A stretch of 38,524 nt of DNA from Lachnospiraceae bacterium (GTDB taxonomy: Bacteria > Bacillota_A > Clostridia > Lachnospirales > Lachnospiraceae). The notes beneath the pieces are model-generated. The model made no database searches. It was not told the DNA's origin and was given only the letters and a program-made list of their open reading frames with translations. Of this stretch, positions 7,624 to 15,849 are shown piece by piece (the stretch's first letter is position 1; each line of letters begins with the position of its first letter). The translations under genes and the position numbers were made by a program. The DNA is taken from the NCBI GenBank assembly GCA_017435025.1, contig JAFSFU010000291.1, positions 1 through 38,524 of the forward strand, written 5' to 3'.

Positions 7624-8385
7624 TTATAATGTTGCACCGAAGTCGGATACGATAACCTGACCTGTGATCGCTCTGGATTCATCACTTGCGAGGAAGAGGA
7701 GGATATTTGCAACGTCTTCCGGCATACAGATCGGCACGGAAAGGTTCATGTGCTTTCTCATCTGGCCGAACATATCCTGATTGAGAGTTGCCGGGTCAGT
7801 CTTTGCCATCGGAGTTGCGATGGAGCTCGGGTTTATGGAGTTACAACGGATTCCTGTGCCTGCGAAACGCATTGCTGTGTGCTTGGTAATACCGATCACA
7901 GCAGCTTTACTTGTAACGTACGCAGCACCGCCTGTACCGAATGCACCTGCAACGGAGTCAAGGTTGATGATGGAACCGGAGTTGGTCTTCATCATTTCCT
8001 TAACGGCTGCTCTTGTGCAGTAGAGACATCCCTTTGTATTGATTCCAAGAACCCACTCGAGATCTTCGTCTTCGTAGCAGTCAATCGGTTTGAGACCTGC
8101 TTCAAGAACACCTGCGTTGTTTACGAGAACGTCAACTTTACCAAATGTTTTTACAGTTTCAGCTACCAGATTTTCCGCTTCTTCTACCTTGGATACGTCT
8201 GTCTGAACAACAAGAACTTCACCGCCTGCTGCACGGATCTCATCAGCAACTGCTTCCAGCTGCGGAAGACGACGTGCACTGATTACAACTTTTGCACCTT
8301 CTTTTGCAAATAACTTTGCTGTTGCTGCGCCAACACCGGAGTTACTTCCTGTAATAATCGCTACTTTACCATCTAAACGTCCCAT
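7624..8385 (-). CDS. Short-chain dehydrogenase/reductase (SDR)
   Basis: Cytoplasmic NAD(P)-dependent oxidoreductase of 253 residues, the normal size for a classical SDR. The cofactor motif TGSNSGVG spans residues 12-19, NNAG lies at 89-92, and the catalytic Ser144, Tyr156 and Lys160 are in place (DSVAGAFGTGGAAYVTSK). Arg38-Arg39 after the second strand suggests NADP preference. ATG follows AAAGGAG. It has its own promoter and a palindrome at 8412-8428, and ends at a shared terminator. The substrate cannot be told: 3-oxoacyl-ACP reductase, sugar or hydroxysteroid dehydrogenases all share these motifs. No fatty-acid or bile-acid genes are adjacent. Confidence 0.9.
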   Translation of the reverse strand: MGRLDGKVAIITGSNSGVGAATAKLFAKEGAKVVISARRLPQLEAVADEIRAAGGEVLVVQTDVSKVEEAENLVAETVKTFGKVDVLVNNAGVLEAGLKPIDCYEDEDLEWVLGINTKGCLYCTRAAVKEMMKTNSGSIINLDSVAGAFGTGGAAYVTSKAAVIGITKHTAMRFAGTGIRCNSINPSSIATPMAKTDPATLNQDMFGQMRKHMNLSVPICMPEDVANILLFLASDESRAITGQVIVSDFGATL

Positions 8386-8411
8386 AAGATATAATCTCCT
8401 TTATGATATAA

Positions 8412-8428
8412 AATTAACAATATTAATT
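8412..8428 (-). promoter_or_regulatory. Possible operator for the SDR gene
   Basis: AATTAA-CAATA-TTAATT inverted repeat lying between the -10 of the SDR promoter and its start codon, near the expected transcription start. AT-rich, so chance occurrence is possible. Confidence 0.35.
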
Positions 8429-8434
8429 ACCAAT

Positions 8435-8463
8435 AGTATACTAAAATAGCTTTAGTTCGTCAA
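8435..8463 (-). promoter_or_regulatory. Sigma-A promoter of the SDR gene
   Basis: On the minus strand TTGACG (8463-8458), a 17-bp spacer, then TATACT (8440-8435), about 50 nt before the start codon. Confidence 0.75.
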
Positions 8464-8491
8464 CATATTAACAAGATAATATGACAAATAA

Positions 8492-8809
8492 TTACGGCAT
8501 CAATGCCTTCAAAGCGCTGCTTTCTGCTTCAATCTGTCGCATCAGTTCAAAGATCAGGCGGCACTGCTGACGGATATCGGCAGAGCGCATTTCACACTGG
8601 GTCTTGGTACGGCTCAAGCGGTCTGCATATAGCTGTACACTGTGATTATCCATATCCTTTTCTTTGAGCATTTCTTCTTCCAGAAGAGCTTTCTGATACA
8701 TTTTTTCAACGGCATCCAACTGTTTCAAAAGATCCGGAATTTTTCTCAGATATTCATTATAAATTTCAATGCGGTTGCATTCTTCTCTTTCATTTAATAA
8801 GAGTTCCAT
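8492..8809 (-). CDS. Small coiled-coil protein of unknown function
   Basis: 105-residue, highly charged, mostly helical protein with heptad-like spacing of Leu/Met/Ile through most of its length (for example LLKQLDAVEKMYQKALLEEE). The start at 8809 is chosen because a perfect AGGAGG sits 5 nt before this ATG; a GTG at 8815 would lie inside that site. No signal peptide or membrane segment is seen. It sits between the SDR promoter and the Opp terminator, so it is probably expressed alone. I do not recognise a family; small helical proteins of this kind can be flagellar, secretion or cell-division accessories, but nothing nearby supports a choice. Confidence 0.6.
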   Translation of the reverse strand: MELLLNEREECNRIEIYNEYLRKIPDLLKQLDAVEKMYQKALLEEEMLKEKDMDNHSVQLYADRLSRTKTQCEMRSADIRQQCRLIFELMRQIEAESSALKALMP

Positions 8810-8871
8810 AGGCACCTCCTGAGGGGTATTGATATAGATTAGTATACCGCAAAATGCGCCTAAAGTCTAAT

Positions 8872-8909
8872 AAAAAGCGGCATGTCTGCAAGCAATGCAT
8901 CATGCCGCC
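8872..8909 (-). terminator. Terminator of the opp operon
   Basis: Stem GCGGCATG (8877-8884) / CATGCCGC (8901-8908); on the minus strand it is followed by TTTTTA. It lies 27 nt after the stop of the oppF-type gene. Confidence 0.85.
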
Positions 8910-8935
8910 TAGAATATGAGCTTTGTGTATGAAAA

Positions 8936-9904
8936 TTATACGGCCAGGTGACACGCAACCTTATGGCCCGGACGGATTTCCTTCAGTTCCGGAGCCGTTT
9001 CGCGACACTTATCGCATGCGTGCGGACAGCGTGTATGGAATACACAGCCCTTGAATTCATCGGTGTAGACCGGAAGTTCGCCGGATAAGGATACATTGCG
9101 TTCCTTTTTCTTGAAATCCGGAATAGACGCGAATAATGCTTTCGTGTAAGGGTGAAGTGTATTTTCAAACAGTTCATCGGTCTCCGCTTCCTCTACCAAT
9201 GTTCCCAGGTACATAACGCCGATACGGTTGGAGATGTAACGCACAACGCCGATATCGTGGGAGATGAAGAGTAAGCTCAGGTTCATGTCCTTCTGCAGGG
9301 AAACCAGCATATTGAGAATCTGGGACTGGATGGAAACATCCAGAGCAGATACCGGCTCATCGCAGACAATCAGTTTCGGATTGATGATCAAAGCACGGGC
9401 AATACCAAGACGCTGTACCTGACCACCGGATAATTCGTGCGGATAACGGAAGTAGTGGTCTTCTGCCAGACCAACCATCTTCAGGATATCGAGAACCTTC
9501 TGACGGCGCTCAGCGGCGTCTCCCATTCCCTGAATGATCAGTGGCTCTTCGAGGAGAGCACCGATTCTGGAACGCGGGTTTAAAGAGGACAAAGTATCCT
9601 GGAATACCATCTGGATATCACGGCGCAGCGGACGGAATTCGTTGTCATTTAACTTAGTAAGATCTTTTCCCTGATACATGATCTGACCGGCATCCGGCTT
9701 AACAAGACCTACAATGGAACGGCCTGTCGTACTTTTTCCACATCCGGACTCACCTACCAGTCCATATGTCTCGCCTTCGTATAACTGTAAAGACATGTTG
9801 GAAACTGCCTTCATATGGGTCTTCGGCGGGAATAATTTGCCTAAAGGTCCATAGATCGGATAACGTTTCTGGAGATTCTGAATCTCTAAAAGCGGTGCTT
9901 TCAT
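8936..9904 (-). CDS. oppF: Oligopeptide/dipeptide ABC transporter ATPase (OppF/DppF type)
   Basis: Cytoplasmic ATPase that powers peptide import together with the OppD-type subunit. 322 residues: Walker A GESGCGKS from 51, Q-loop near 102 (FQDTLSSLNP), signature LSGGQ at 158-162, Walker B LIVCDEP at 178-184. The C-terminal oligopeptide-transporter extension carries the Cys cluster CVFHTRCPHACDKC that binds an Fe-S cluster in some relatives. ATG follows the oppD stop directly (TAAATG), with AAAGGAGG inside the oppD end, so the two are coupled. It is the last gene of the minus-strand operon. Substrate (dipeptide, oligopeptide or nickel) cannot be told from the ATPase. Confidence 0.93.
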   Translation of the reverse strand: MKAPLLEIQNLQKRYPIYGPLGKLFPPKTHMKAVSNMSLQLYEGETYGLVGESGCGKSTTGRSIVGLVKPDAGQIMYQGKDLTKLNDNEFRPLRRDIQMVFQDTLSSLNPRSRIGALLEEPLIIQGMGDAAERRQKVLDILKMVGLAEDHYFRYPHELSGGQVQRLGIARALIINPKLIVCDEPVSALDVSIQSQILNMLVSLQKDMNLSLLFISHDIGVVRYISNRIGVMYLGTLVEEAETDELFENTLHPYTKALFASIPDFKKKERNVSLSGELPVYTDEFKGCVFHTRCPHACDKCRETAPELKEIRPGHKVACHLAV

Positions 9905-10918
9905 TTATTTGTCCTCCTTTCCGGAAACATATTTCCAACATTTTACTTTATGTCCGGGTGCAACTTCCACAGACGGCGGTGCCTGTGTCCGACAGTGGTC
10001 ATCGGCGTACGGACAACGTGTGCAGAAATGACATCCCTCCGGAACATTGGAAAGCGGCGGAACGACACCGGAAATCACATGGAGCGGTTCTCCGCGTGTG
10101 GAATCGAGACGCGGGATACAGTCCAAAAGTCCCTGTGTATATGGATGCATCGGATGGTCAAAGAGTTCTTCTGTTTCCGCTTCTTCCACAAGATTTCCCA
10201 GATACATAACACGAACACTGTGACAGAGCTGAGCCATAGCTCCAAGGTCATGCGTGATAAACAATACGGACATGCCCAGTTTTTCGTTTAATTCTAAGAT
10301 CAGATTAAGGATCTGTTCCTGAATGGTCACATCCAGCGCAGTGGTAGGCTCGTCTGCGATCAGAAGACTCGGTTCACATGCCAGTGCCATAGCGATCATG
10401 ACACGCTGCTGCATGCCGCCGGATAACTCGAATGGATACTTTCGGAGGCAGTTTTCCGGATTCGGGATGCCGGTAAGACCAAGCAGTTCTTTACACTGAT
10501 TCAAAGCCTGCTGCTTGGACATGTCTTTATGTAACATGAGAACTTCGGACATCTGTTTGCCGACGGTATGAACCGGACTCAAAGAAGTCATTGGGTCCTG
10601 GAAGATAACTGCAATGCGGTTTCCTCGGATCTCACGCATTTCTGCCTGCGACAGTTCCAAAATATTCTTGCCTTCAAAGAGAATCTCACCCTCGTATTTT
10701 ACTTCGGAATCGTACTCGCGAAGACGGAGAATCGACTGGGACATAACACTTTTACCGGAACCGGATTCACCTACAACACCGACGATTTCACCAGGTTTGA
10801 TCGTCAGATCCACACCGTCAACAGCAGTCAGTGTTTTTTTGCGGGACGGAAATTTTACTTTTAAGCCTTTGATTTCCAACAATGGTTCAAGAGCGTTGAG
10901 TCTTTCGTTTGTTTTCAT
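9905..10918 (-). CDS. oppD: Oligopeptide/dipeptide ABC transporter ATPase (OppD/DppD type)
   Basis: Second ATPase of the peptide importer, 337 residues. Walker A GESGSGKS at 50-57, Q-loop [10 protein letters not shown] near 106, signature LSGGMQ at 165-170, Walker B LLIADE at 185-190, H-loop in FITHDLG. The C-terminal domain has the family's Cys-rich segment [14 protein letters not shown]. Its start overlaps the oppC stop by one base (TAATG), so translation is coupled. With the OppF-type gene it forms the usual asymmetric ATPase pair. Confidence 0.93.
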   Translation of the reverse strand: MKTNERLNALEPLLEIKGLKVKFPSRKKTLTAVDGVDLTIKPGEIVGVVGESGSGKSVMSQSILRLREYDSEVKYEGEILFEGKNILELSQAEMREIRGNRIAVIFQDPMTSLSPVHTVGKQMSEVLMLHKDMSKQQALNQCKELLGLTGIPNPENCLRKYPFELSGGMQQRVMIAMALACEPSLLIADEPTTALDVTIQEQILNLILELNEKLGMSVLFITHDLGAMAQLCHSVRVMYLGNLVEEAETEELFDHPMHPYTQGLLDCIPRLDSTRGEPLHVISGVVPPLSNVPEGCHFCTRCPYADDHCRTQAPPSVEVAPGHKVKCWKYVSGKEDK

Positions 10919-11817
10919 TATTTTTTCTTCCTCCCTGCTGTACGAGGATCAAGATAGTCTCTCAGACCATCACCCAAAAGGTTCAGACTGAGTACACAGA
11001 GTACAACGGCCAGGCCTGGGAAAATTACAGTCCATGGCGCTTTCTGAAGTACACCTTTACTTTCCTGAAGAATATTACCCCAGGAAGCAGCCGGTGCCGG
11101 GATGCCTGCACCGAGGAAGCTTAAGGATGCCTCAGAGATGATTGCCTGTGCGAAGATATAGGATGCCTGAACGGTCAATGGAGAAATGACATTCGGTAGG
11201 ATCAGTGTCCAGAGAATGCGGGCGCTGCTGGCACCCTGCACTTTCGCAGCTTCAACGAAAGTCTGGCCTTTGGTTACTAAAGCACTGCTTCGTACAACAC
11301 GGGCAACGCTCGGTGTGTATACAATAGTCAGAGCGATGATCACATTCAGATTACTTGCTCCAAGAGCAGCCATGAGAGCAATTGCCAGAAGTACGCCCGG
11401 AATTGCGATCAGGCCTTCGCAGATACGCATGAGAATGTGATCAAGGGTTTTAAAGTAGCTGGCATAGATACCAATGATTGTGCCAAAGAGGCATGCAAAA
11501 AATGCGACAGAGCATCCAACCCAAAGGGATACTCTTGCACCATAGAGGACGCGGGTCATCAGATCACGTCCAAACGCATCCGTTCCGAACGGATGCTCCA
11601 CACTCGGCGGTTTCAGTCGATTTACAACTTCCATGACGTTCGGATCAATGCCTGTGATCATTGGAATGATGATTGCCGACAGTACAATGATCACGAATAC
11701 ACTAAGACCAATGAGCAGATTGGAGTTTGATAAGAAACGCTCGCGGCGAATCTGGCGCTGCTCACGAAGAATGGCTTCGCTTCCAGAGGAAACCATTGCA
11801 CGATTTGAATTTGCCAT
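10918..11817 (-). CDS. oppC: Oligopeptide/dipeptide ABC transporter permease (OppC/DppC type)
   Basis: Membrane permease of 299 residues. A soluble N-terminal stretch (OppC_N, residues about 1-35) precedes the first helix (LLIGLSVFVIIVLSAIIIPM) and then about five further helices in the binding-protein-dependent permease domain. The EAA loop that docks the ATPases is visible (EAAKVQGASSARILWTLILP), and HPFGTDAFGRDLMTRVLYGA is the classical OppC signature. AGGAGG precedes the ATG. Partner of the OppB-type permease just upstream. Confidence 0.93.
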   Translation of the reverse strand: MANSNRAMVSSGSEAILREQRQIRRERFLSNSNLLIGLSVFVIIVLSAIIIPMITGIDPNVMEVVNRLKPPSVEHPFGTDAFGRDLMTRVLYGARVSLWVGCSVAFFACLFGTIIGIYASYFKTLDHILMRICEGLIAIPGVLLAIALMAALGASNLNVIIALTIVYTPSVARVVRSSALVTKGQTFVEAAKVQGASSARILWTLILPNVISPLTVQASYIFAQAIISEASLSFLGAGIPAPAASWGNILQESKGVLQKAPWTVIFPGLAVVLCVLSLNLLGDGLRDYLDPRTAGRKKK

Positions 11818-11832
11818 GATATGCTTTCCTCC

Positions 11833-12783
11833 TTATTTACGACCTAACTGGATTCTCGGGTCAACAAATCCATAGAGGATATCGACAACGAGGTTCACCA
11901 GAACATAGATTAGTGTTACGAATAAAACCACACCCTGAATGACAAATACGTCACGGCGTGTGATGGAACCCATGGTCAGCATGCCAAGTCCCGGAATATT
12001 GAACAGGGTCTCGGTTACGATTGTACCGGTTACGAGACTTCCGAAAGACTGACCCACAACCGTCAGGATTGTTGGCGCTGCATTTTTCAGACCGTATACC
12101 ATGACTACGAGGCTTTCTTTCAGACCTTTTGCTCTGGCTGTACGGATATAGTTCATATAGAGAACATCCAGCATTGCGGAACGGGACATTCTGGTAATAT
12201 AGGCCGCCTGTACCAGACCAAGAGATAAAGCCGGTAAGGCCAGATAGCGAAGATGCTCACCAAGACCGGCAGAAAGCGGAGCGTAGCCGGCAACCGGAAG
12301 AACTTTCAGGTATGCACCGAAGAAAAGCATGAGGAACATACTTAAAAGGAAACCTGGGATAGCAATACCAAAAAGGGATGCGGAAACAGTCACGGTGTCG
12401 ATGGCAGTGCCGCGTTTATATGCAGCAATGATGCCGAGCGGGATAGAGATCAGGACGGAGATAACCTGTGCAAGGATTGCAAGGCTAAGAGTCGGTCCAA
12501 AGTATTCTGCAATGGCTTCCAAAACGGAGGTCTGAAGGAAATAGGATTGACCCCAGTCACCTTTCAGAACATTGAGGATCCAGTCACCGTACTGTACGAA
12601 GAATGGACGATCAAAACCAAGCTCTGCGTTCAGAGCAGCCAATGCTTCCGGAGTTGCTTCCATGCCGAGAAGAGCGGTTGCCGGTCCGCCCGGGATCATG
12701 TAAACAACCAGAAAGACTACAATCGATACGACCAAGAGAGTCGGTATCAAAGAAAAAATTCGTTTCAGGATGTAAGATAGCAT
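11833..12783 (-). CDS. oppB: Oligopeptide/dipeptide ABC transporter permease (OppB/DppB type)
   Basis: Membrane permease of 316 residues, first of the four non-binding-protein genes. The N-terminal helix (SLIPTLLVVSIVVFLVVYMIPGGP) is typical of OppB, and the ATPase-docking loop is seen at TARAKGLKESLVVMVYGLKN. Six helices are expected. AAGGAG precedes the ATG. It is separated from the binding-protein gene by a 112-nt gap holding a terminator-like hairpin, so its level is likely set lower than that of the binding protein. Confidence 0.93.
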   Translation of the reverse strand: MLSYILKRIFSLIPTLLVVSIVVFLVVYMIPGGPATALLGMEATPEALAALNAELGFDRPFFVQYGDWILNVLKGDWGQSYFLQTSVLEAIAEYFGPTLSLAILAQVISVLISIPLGIIAAYKRGTAIDTVTVSASLFGIAIPGFLLSMFLMLFFGAYLKVLPVAGYAPLSAGLGEHLRYLALPALSLGLVQAAYITRMSRSAMLDVLYMNYIRTARAKGLKESLVVMVYGLKNAAPTILTVVGQSFGSLVTGTIVTETLFNIPGLGMLTMGSITRRDVFVIQGVVLFVTLIYVLVNLVVDILYGFVDPRIQLGRK

Positions 12784-12851
12784 TTATCTTCTCCTTCTTT
12801 CATTAGAAAATACAATTTGACAGTTACGTTGAGAATCAGGTGTTATGATTC

Positions 12852-12881
12852 AAAAAGGGCGGCGGGACAACCCACCGCCCT
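12852..12881 (-). terminator. Intercistronic terminator/attenuator between binding protein and permease genes
   Basis: On the minus strand AGGGCGGTGGG-TTGT-CCCGCCGCCCT followed by TTTTG, a strong hairpin with a short T run, located 15 nt after the binding-protein stop and 68 nt before oppB. Such hairpins commonly let partial read-through and stabilise the upstream mRNA, giving excess binding protein. Confidence 0.85.
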
Positions 12882-12895
12882 GAAAGAACGAGTTT

Positions 12896-14536
12896 TTATT
12901 CCGGAACTCTTACATTCCAGTACAGCGGGAAGTCGAAGTAATTGAAACCTTCAACAGCTGCACCGTTTGCAATCACACCGCTGTAGTGACCAAGAACGCT
13001 TGCTGCGCCGTATTCATACAGGAATGTCTGTAACTCAGTCCATTTAGCGGAAGATTCGTCAGCAGATGCTGCGAAACGGATAGCCTTGATGCCTTCATCA
13101 ACTTCCGGACGATCAAGACCTGCCCAGTCTTTTGTAAGAACAGAAAGCTGAACCGGGCTTAAGTTGTAACGGTTGGAAGTGATGTACAGGGAGAACTGAT
13201 CCGGGTTTGCTCTGTGTTCCATGAATGTTGCGAAGTCATAAGATTCAACAACTGCATTGATGCCTGCAGAGATCAGCTGTGCCTGTACAACCAGTGTTGC
13301 ATTGTACATTTCGTTGTAGTCCGGTGTTGTTACAAGGATGATCTCCTCGTTGTTATAACCGGCTTTTGCTAATAATTCTTTTGCTTTTTCGATGTTGTTC
13401 TGGTTGTAGTAATCAGAACCGCCGTCGCTGCCCCACATAGCATCGTCCGGATTACACCAGCCCGGATTGAGGATGTAGAGGTTCGGATCGCCGTATGCTG
13501 CGAACATGATATCTTCACAGTTTAAGCAAGCCATGATAGCCTGACGCATGTCTTCGTTAGCCATAAGACCTTTTGTTGTGTTGAAGAACAGGTTCAGAGT
13601 ACCGGCTGTCTTGGAGTTCAGATTGATGCTTGTGTCAGCAGCAAGTTCTGCGTAACGCTCCTGCGGCATTTCTTCTGCGATGTCGTACTGGCCTGTCTGA
13701 ACACCTGCGATACGGGTTGTATCGTCTGTTACAACACGGTAATAGAGGTCGTTTGCATATGCTTCCTTCTTACCTGTGAAACCGGAGGATTCGCCTTCCG
13801 GCTGCTGGTAATCTGCATATTTTACAAGATGAATGTACTGATCCTGTTTCCATTCGTTTAACATGTACGGACCTGTACCGATGTACTCAGTAATACCTTC
13901 CTCAGAAGCGGATTCAATTACTTCTACCGGCTGGATTGCTGCGAACTGGATGGAAGCAGAGATGGTTGTCATAACGTCAGCATAAGCTTCCGGAAGTGTC
14001 ATTGTTACAGTATAATCATCAACTTTTTCAAATACAGTGCCATCCAGAAGGGCTTTTGCCTTACCGGATTTCTCAAGCCAGCGAGTCATGGAAGCAACAA
14101 CGTCGTCTGCAACCATTTCTTTGCCGTTGTGGAATTTGATACCCTCGCGGATCTTGATTGTATATACTTTACCGTCTTCAGAAACTTCATAAGATTCTGC
14201 AAGAACAGCTGTTGGCTCGTAGTTTGCATTCATAGCGAACAGCGGTTCGTAAATGTGGGAACCGATACCGCCAACGATGTTGGAGTTTACGGCCTGAACA
14301 TCAAGAGACGGCGGGTTTGCTGTGATCGCAATGTTCACCTCGGATTTGTAAGATGCTTCTTCAGCCGGAGCAGCAGCGTCTTCTTTTTTCTCTTCTTTAG
14401 CGGCTTCAGTTGCAGCAGCCTCAGTTGCAGCAGCTGCAGCAGTTGTCTCAGCAGCTTCTTTGCTTCCGCAGCCGGAAAGAGCCATGGCAGCTACAAGTGC
14501 CAGAGCAAGGCAGCGGGATAAATTTTTCTTTTTCAT
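12896..14536 (-). CDS. Peptide ABC transporter substrate-binding lipoprotein (OppA/DppA family)
   Basis: Extracellular lipoprotein of 546 residues that captures the substrate for the adjacent importer. The start at 14536 is chosen because AAGGAAGG precedes it and a lipoprotein signal follows at once (KKKNLSRC, hydrophobic core, lipobox ALSGC with Cys23); an upstream in-frame ATG at 14584 would bury this signal. An Ala/Glu-rich linker (about 25-55) precedes the SBP family 5 domain, with the signature IKIREGIKFHNGKEMVADDVVAS split over about 125-147. Length is normal for cluster C binding proteins. The specific ligand cannot be read from sequence; the operon context supports peptides. Confidence 0.93.
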   Translation of the reverse strand: MKKKNLSRCLALALVAAMALSGCGSKEAAETTAAAAATEAAATEAAKEEKKEDAAAPAEEASYKSEVNIAITANPPSLDVQAVNSNIVGGIGSHIYEPLFAMNANYEPTAVLAESYEVSEDGKVYTIKIREGIKFHNGKEMVADDVVASMTRWLEKSGKAKALLDGTVFEKVDDYTVTMTLPEAYADVMTTISASIQFAAIQPVEVIESASEEGITEYIGTGPYMLNEWKQDQYIHLVKYADYQQPEGESSGFTGKKEAYANDLYYRVVTDDTTRIAGVQTGQYDIAEEMPQERYAELAADTSINLNSKTAGTLNLFFNTTKGLMANEDMRQAIMACLNCEDIMFAAYGDPNLYILNPGWCNPDDAMWGSDGGSDYYNQNNIEKAKELLAKAGYNNEEIILVTTPDYNEMYNATLVVQAQLISAGINAVVESYDFATFMEHRANPDQFSLYITSNRYNLSPVQLSVLTKDWAGLDRPEVDEGIKAIRFAASADESSAKWTELQTFLYEYGAASVLGHYSGVIANGAAVEGFNYFDFPLYWNVRVPE

Positions 14537-14617
14537 AATAGCGTTACCTTCCTTTGCTGGTATGTGTTCCGGAGATTTGCGCATAACTTCGGAACAAGAA
14601 TATCAATTGATGTTAGG

Positions 14618-14646
14618 ATTATAACATTCGACTTTTTTACCGTCTA
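14618..14646 (-). promoter_or_regulatory. Probable sigma-A promoter of the peptide transporter operon
   Basis: On the minus strand TAGACG (14646-14641), a 17-bp spacer, then a perfect TATAAT (14623-14618), about 80 nt upstream of the binding-protein start. Confidence 0.65.
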
Positions 14647-14717
14647 TTTAAAATGATGATGCATAGAAAAGTCCAATATCACTAGGCAATTCAATTGAAA
14701 GAACCGATAAGAAAACC

Positions 14718-14745
14718 TTGTTTAAACTGTAAATTATGATATTCT
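14718..14745 (+). promoter_or_regulatory. Possible promoter of the plus-strand genes
   Basis: TTGTTT (14718-14723), a 16-bp spacer, then TATTCT (14740-14745), about 38 nt upstream of the serine dehydratase remnant. It is divergent from the opp promoter. Confidence 0.4.
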
Positions 14746-14782
14746 AATAGGAGAAGCGATATTAGGTCAGGAGTGAAAAAAG

Positions 14783-15256
14783 ATGACCGGACATAGTATT
14801 TTTAATGATGTTTTAGGTCCCGTTATGGCAGGCGCCTGCATTGCAAACCAGGCAACATTTGGTGCAGAGGTGGCTGGGTGCCAGGCAGAGAATGGTGCAG
14901 CCAGCGCTATGGCGGCAGCCGGAGTGGTGCAGCTGCTTGGAGGAGATGTCAGCCGGGGATTTGCTGCAGCTTCCATGGCCCTGCAGAATATGCTGGGGCT
15001 GATCTGCGATCCGGTGGGGGGACTGACAGAGATTCCGTGCATCAGCCGGAATGTGGCGGCGGTGTCCAATGCGGTCATGTCAGCCAATATGGTGATGCTG
15101 GGCTTTGACCCGGTGATTCCGTATGATGAGACGATCCTCAGTATGTACCAGGTCGGAAAGATGCTGCCGAGTGAACTTCGGTGCACATGCGGCGGCGGTC
15201 TTTGTACAACAAAGACAGGAAAAGGTATCGCGGAGCAGCTGCAGAGCAGGAAATAA
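14783..15256 (+). pseudogene. L-serine dehydratase remnant with large internal deletion
   Basis: 157 residues that match only the last part of the iron-sulfur L-serine ammonia-lyase alpha domain: GAEVAGCQAENGAASAMAAAG, NMLGLICDPVGG, IPCISRN and the GGGL near the C-terminus. The full alpha domain alone is near 290 residues. The first 15 residues (MTGHSIFNDVLGPVM) instead resemble the start of the beta domain, where family members continue into RGPSSSHT. The gene therefore looks like an in-frame fusion of the beta-domain start to the alpha-domain end, with several hundred residues lost. AGGAG precedes the ATG by 9 nt, so it may still be translated. The [4Fe-4S] cluster Cys residues are partly kept (GCQ, IPC, CTC), but the substrate-binding SSSHT segment is missing; catalysis is unlikely. 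Confidence 0.7.
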
Positions 15257-15310
15257 TACAGATGAAAACGTTTATTATAGAAAAAACAGAATGACAGGGA
15301 GGATAACGAT

Positions 15311-15838
15311 ATGATGAGACGTGGAATGACAAGAAGAGAACGCCAGGTGACGGATCCGGCCGCAATCATTGAGATCCTCGATGCATGCAAAGTTGTGCAT
15401 GTGGCGATGAACGACGGAGATGAACCATATCTGGTTGCCATGAACTACGGATATACGATGGAAGATGAAAAACTGACTCTATATCTGCACGGTGCGACCG
15501 CAGGACGAAAGCTGGACGTGCTGAAGGCAAACCCGAAGGTGTGCATCGAGATGGACTGCAACATTCTTCCGTTTGAAGGAAAGGTTGCTTGCCAGTACGG
15601 CATTGCGTACTCGTCCCTGATGGGCAGCGGCAAAGCGACCATTGTGGAAGATGTGGAGGAGAAGAAGAAAGGTCTTTCTATTTTAATGAAGACACAGACA
15701 GGAAAAGATTTTACTTTTGATGACCGGATGGTATCAATTGTCAGTGTCATTCGTCTTGATATTGAGGAATATACAGCGAAATGTCGTCCGCTCCCGGCTG
15801 CGATCACCGGTGAAGAGGCCGGCTGTCGAGATAAATAG
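15311..15838 (+). CDS. NimA-like pyridoxamine 5'-phosphate oxidase-family flavoprotein
   Basis: 175-residue FMN-binding split-barrel protein of the NimA/YhbP-like group. Recognisable features are the N-terminal MRRGMTRRERQVTD, HVAMNDGDEPYLVAMNYGY (strands binding the flavin phosphate region) and LYLHGATAGRKLDVLKANPKVC. ATG follows GGGAGGATAACG. Some relatives (Nim) reduce 5-nitroimidazoles to harmless amines, but most are uncharacterised, so resistance should not be assumed. It is followed after 11 nt by the M20 peptidase and probably co-transcribed with it. Confidence 0.85.
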   Translation: MMRRGMTRRERQVTDPAAIIEILDACKVVHVAMNDGDEPYLVAMNYGYTMEDEKLTLYLHGATAGRKLDVLKANPKVCIEMDCNILPFEGKVACQYGIAYSSLMGSGKATIVEDVEEKKKGLSILMKTQTGKDFTFDDRMVSIVSVIRLDIEEYTAKCRPLPAAITGEEAGCRDK

Positions 15839-15849
15839 AGGAGGTTTCT

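Noticed and set aside
7750..8313. A Cys-rich plus-strand frame of 187 codons opposite the SDR gene.
   Set aside because: It is the mirror of a well-conserved SDR coding sequence and has no start signals.
15311..15838. Calling the NimA-like protein a nitroimidazole resistance determinant.
   Set aside because: Only the broad family is supported; most members have no such activity.
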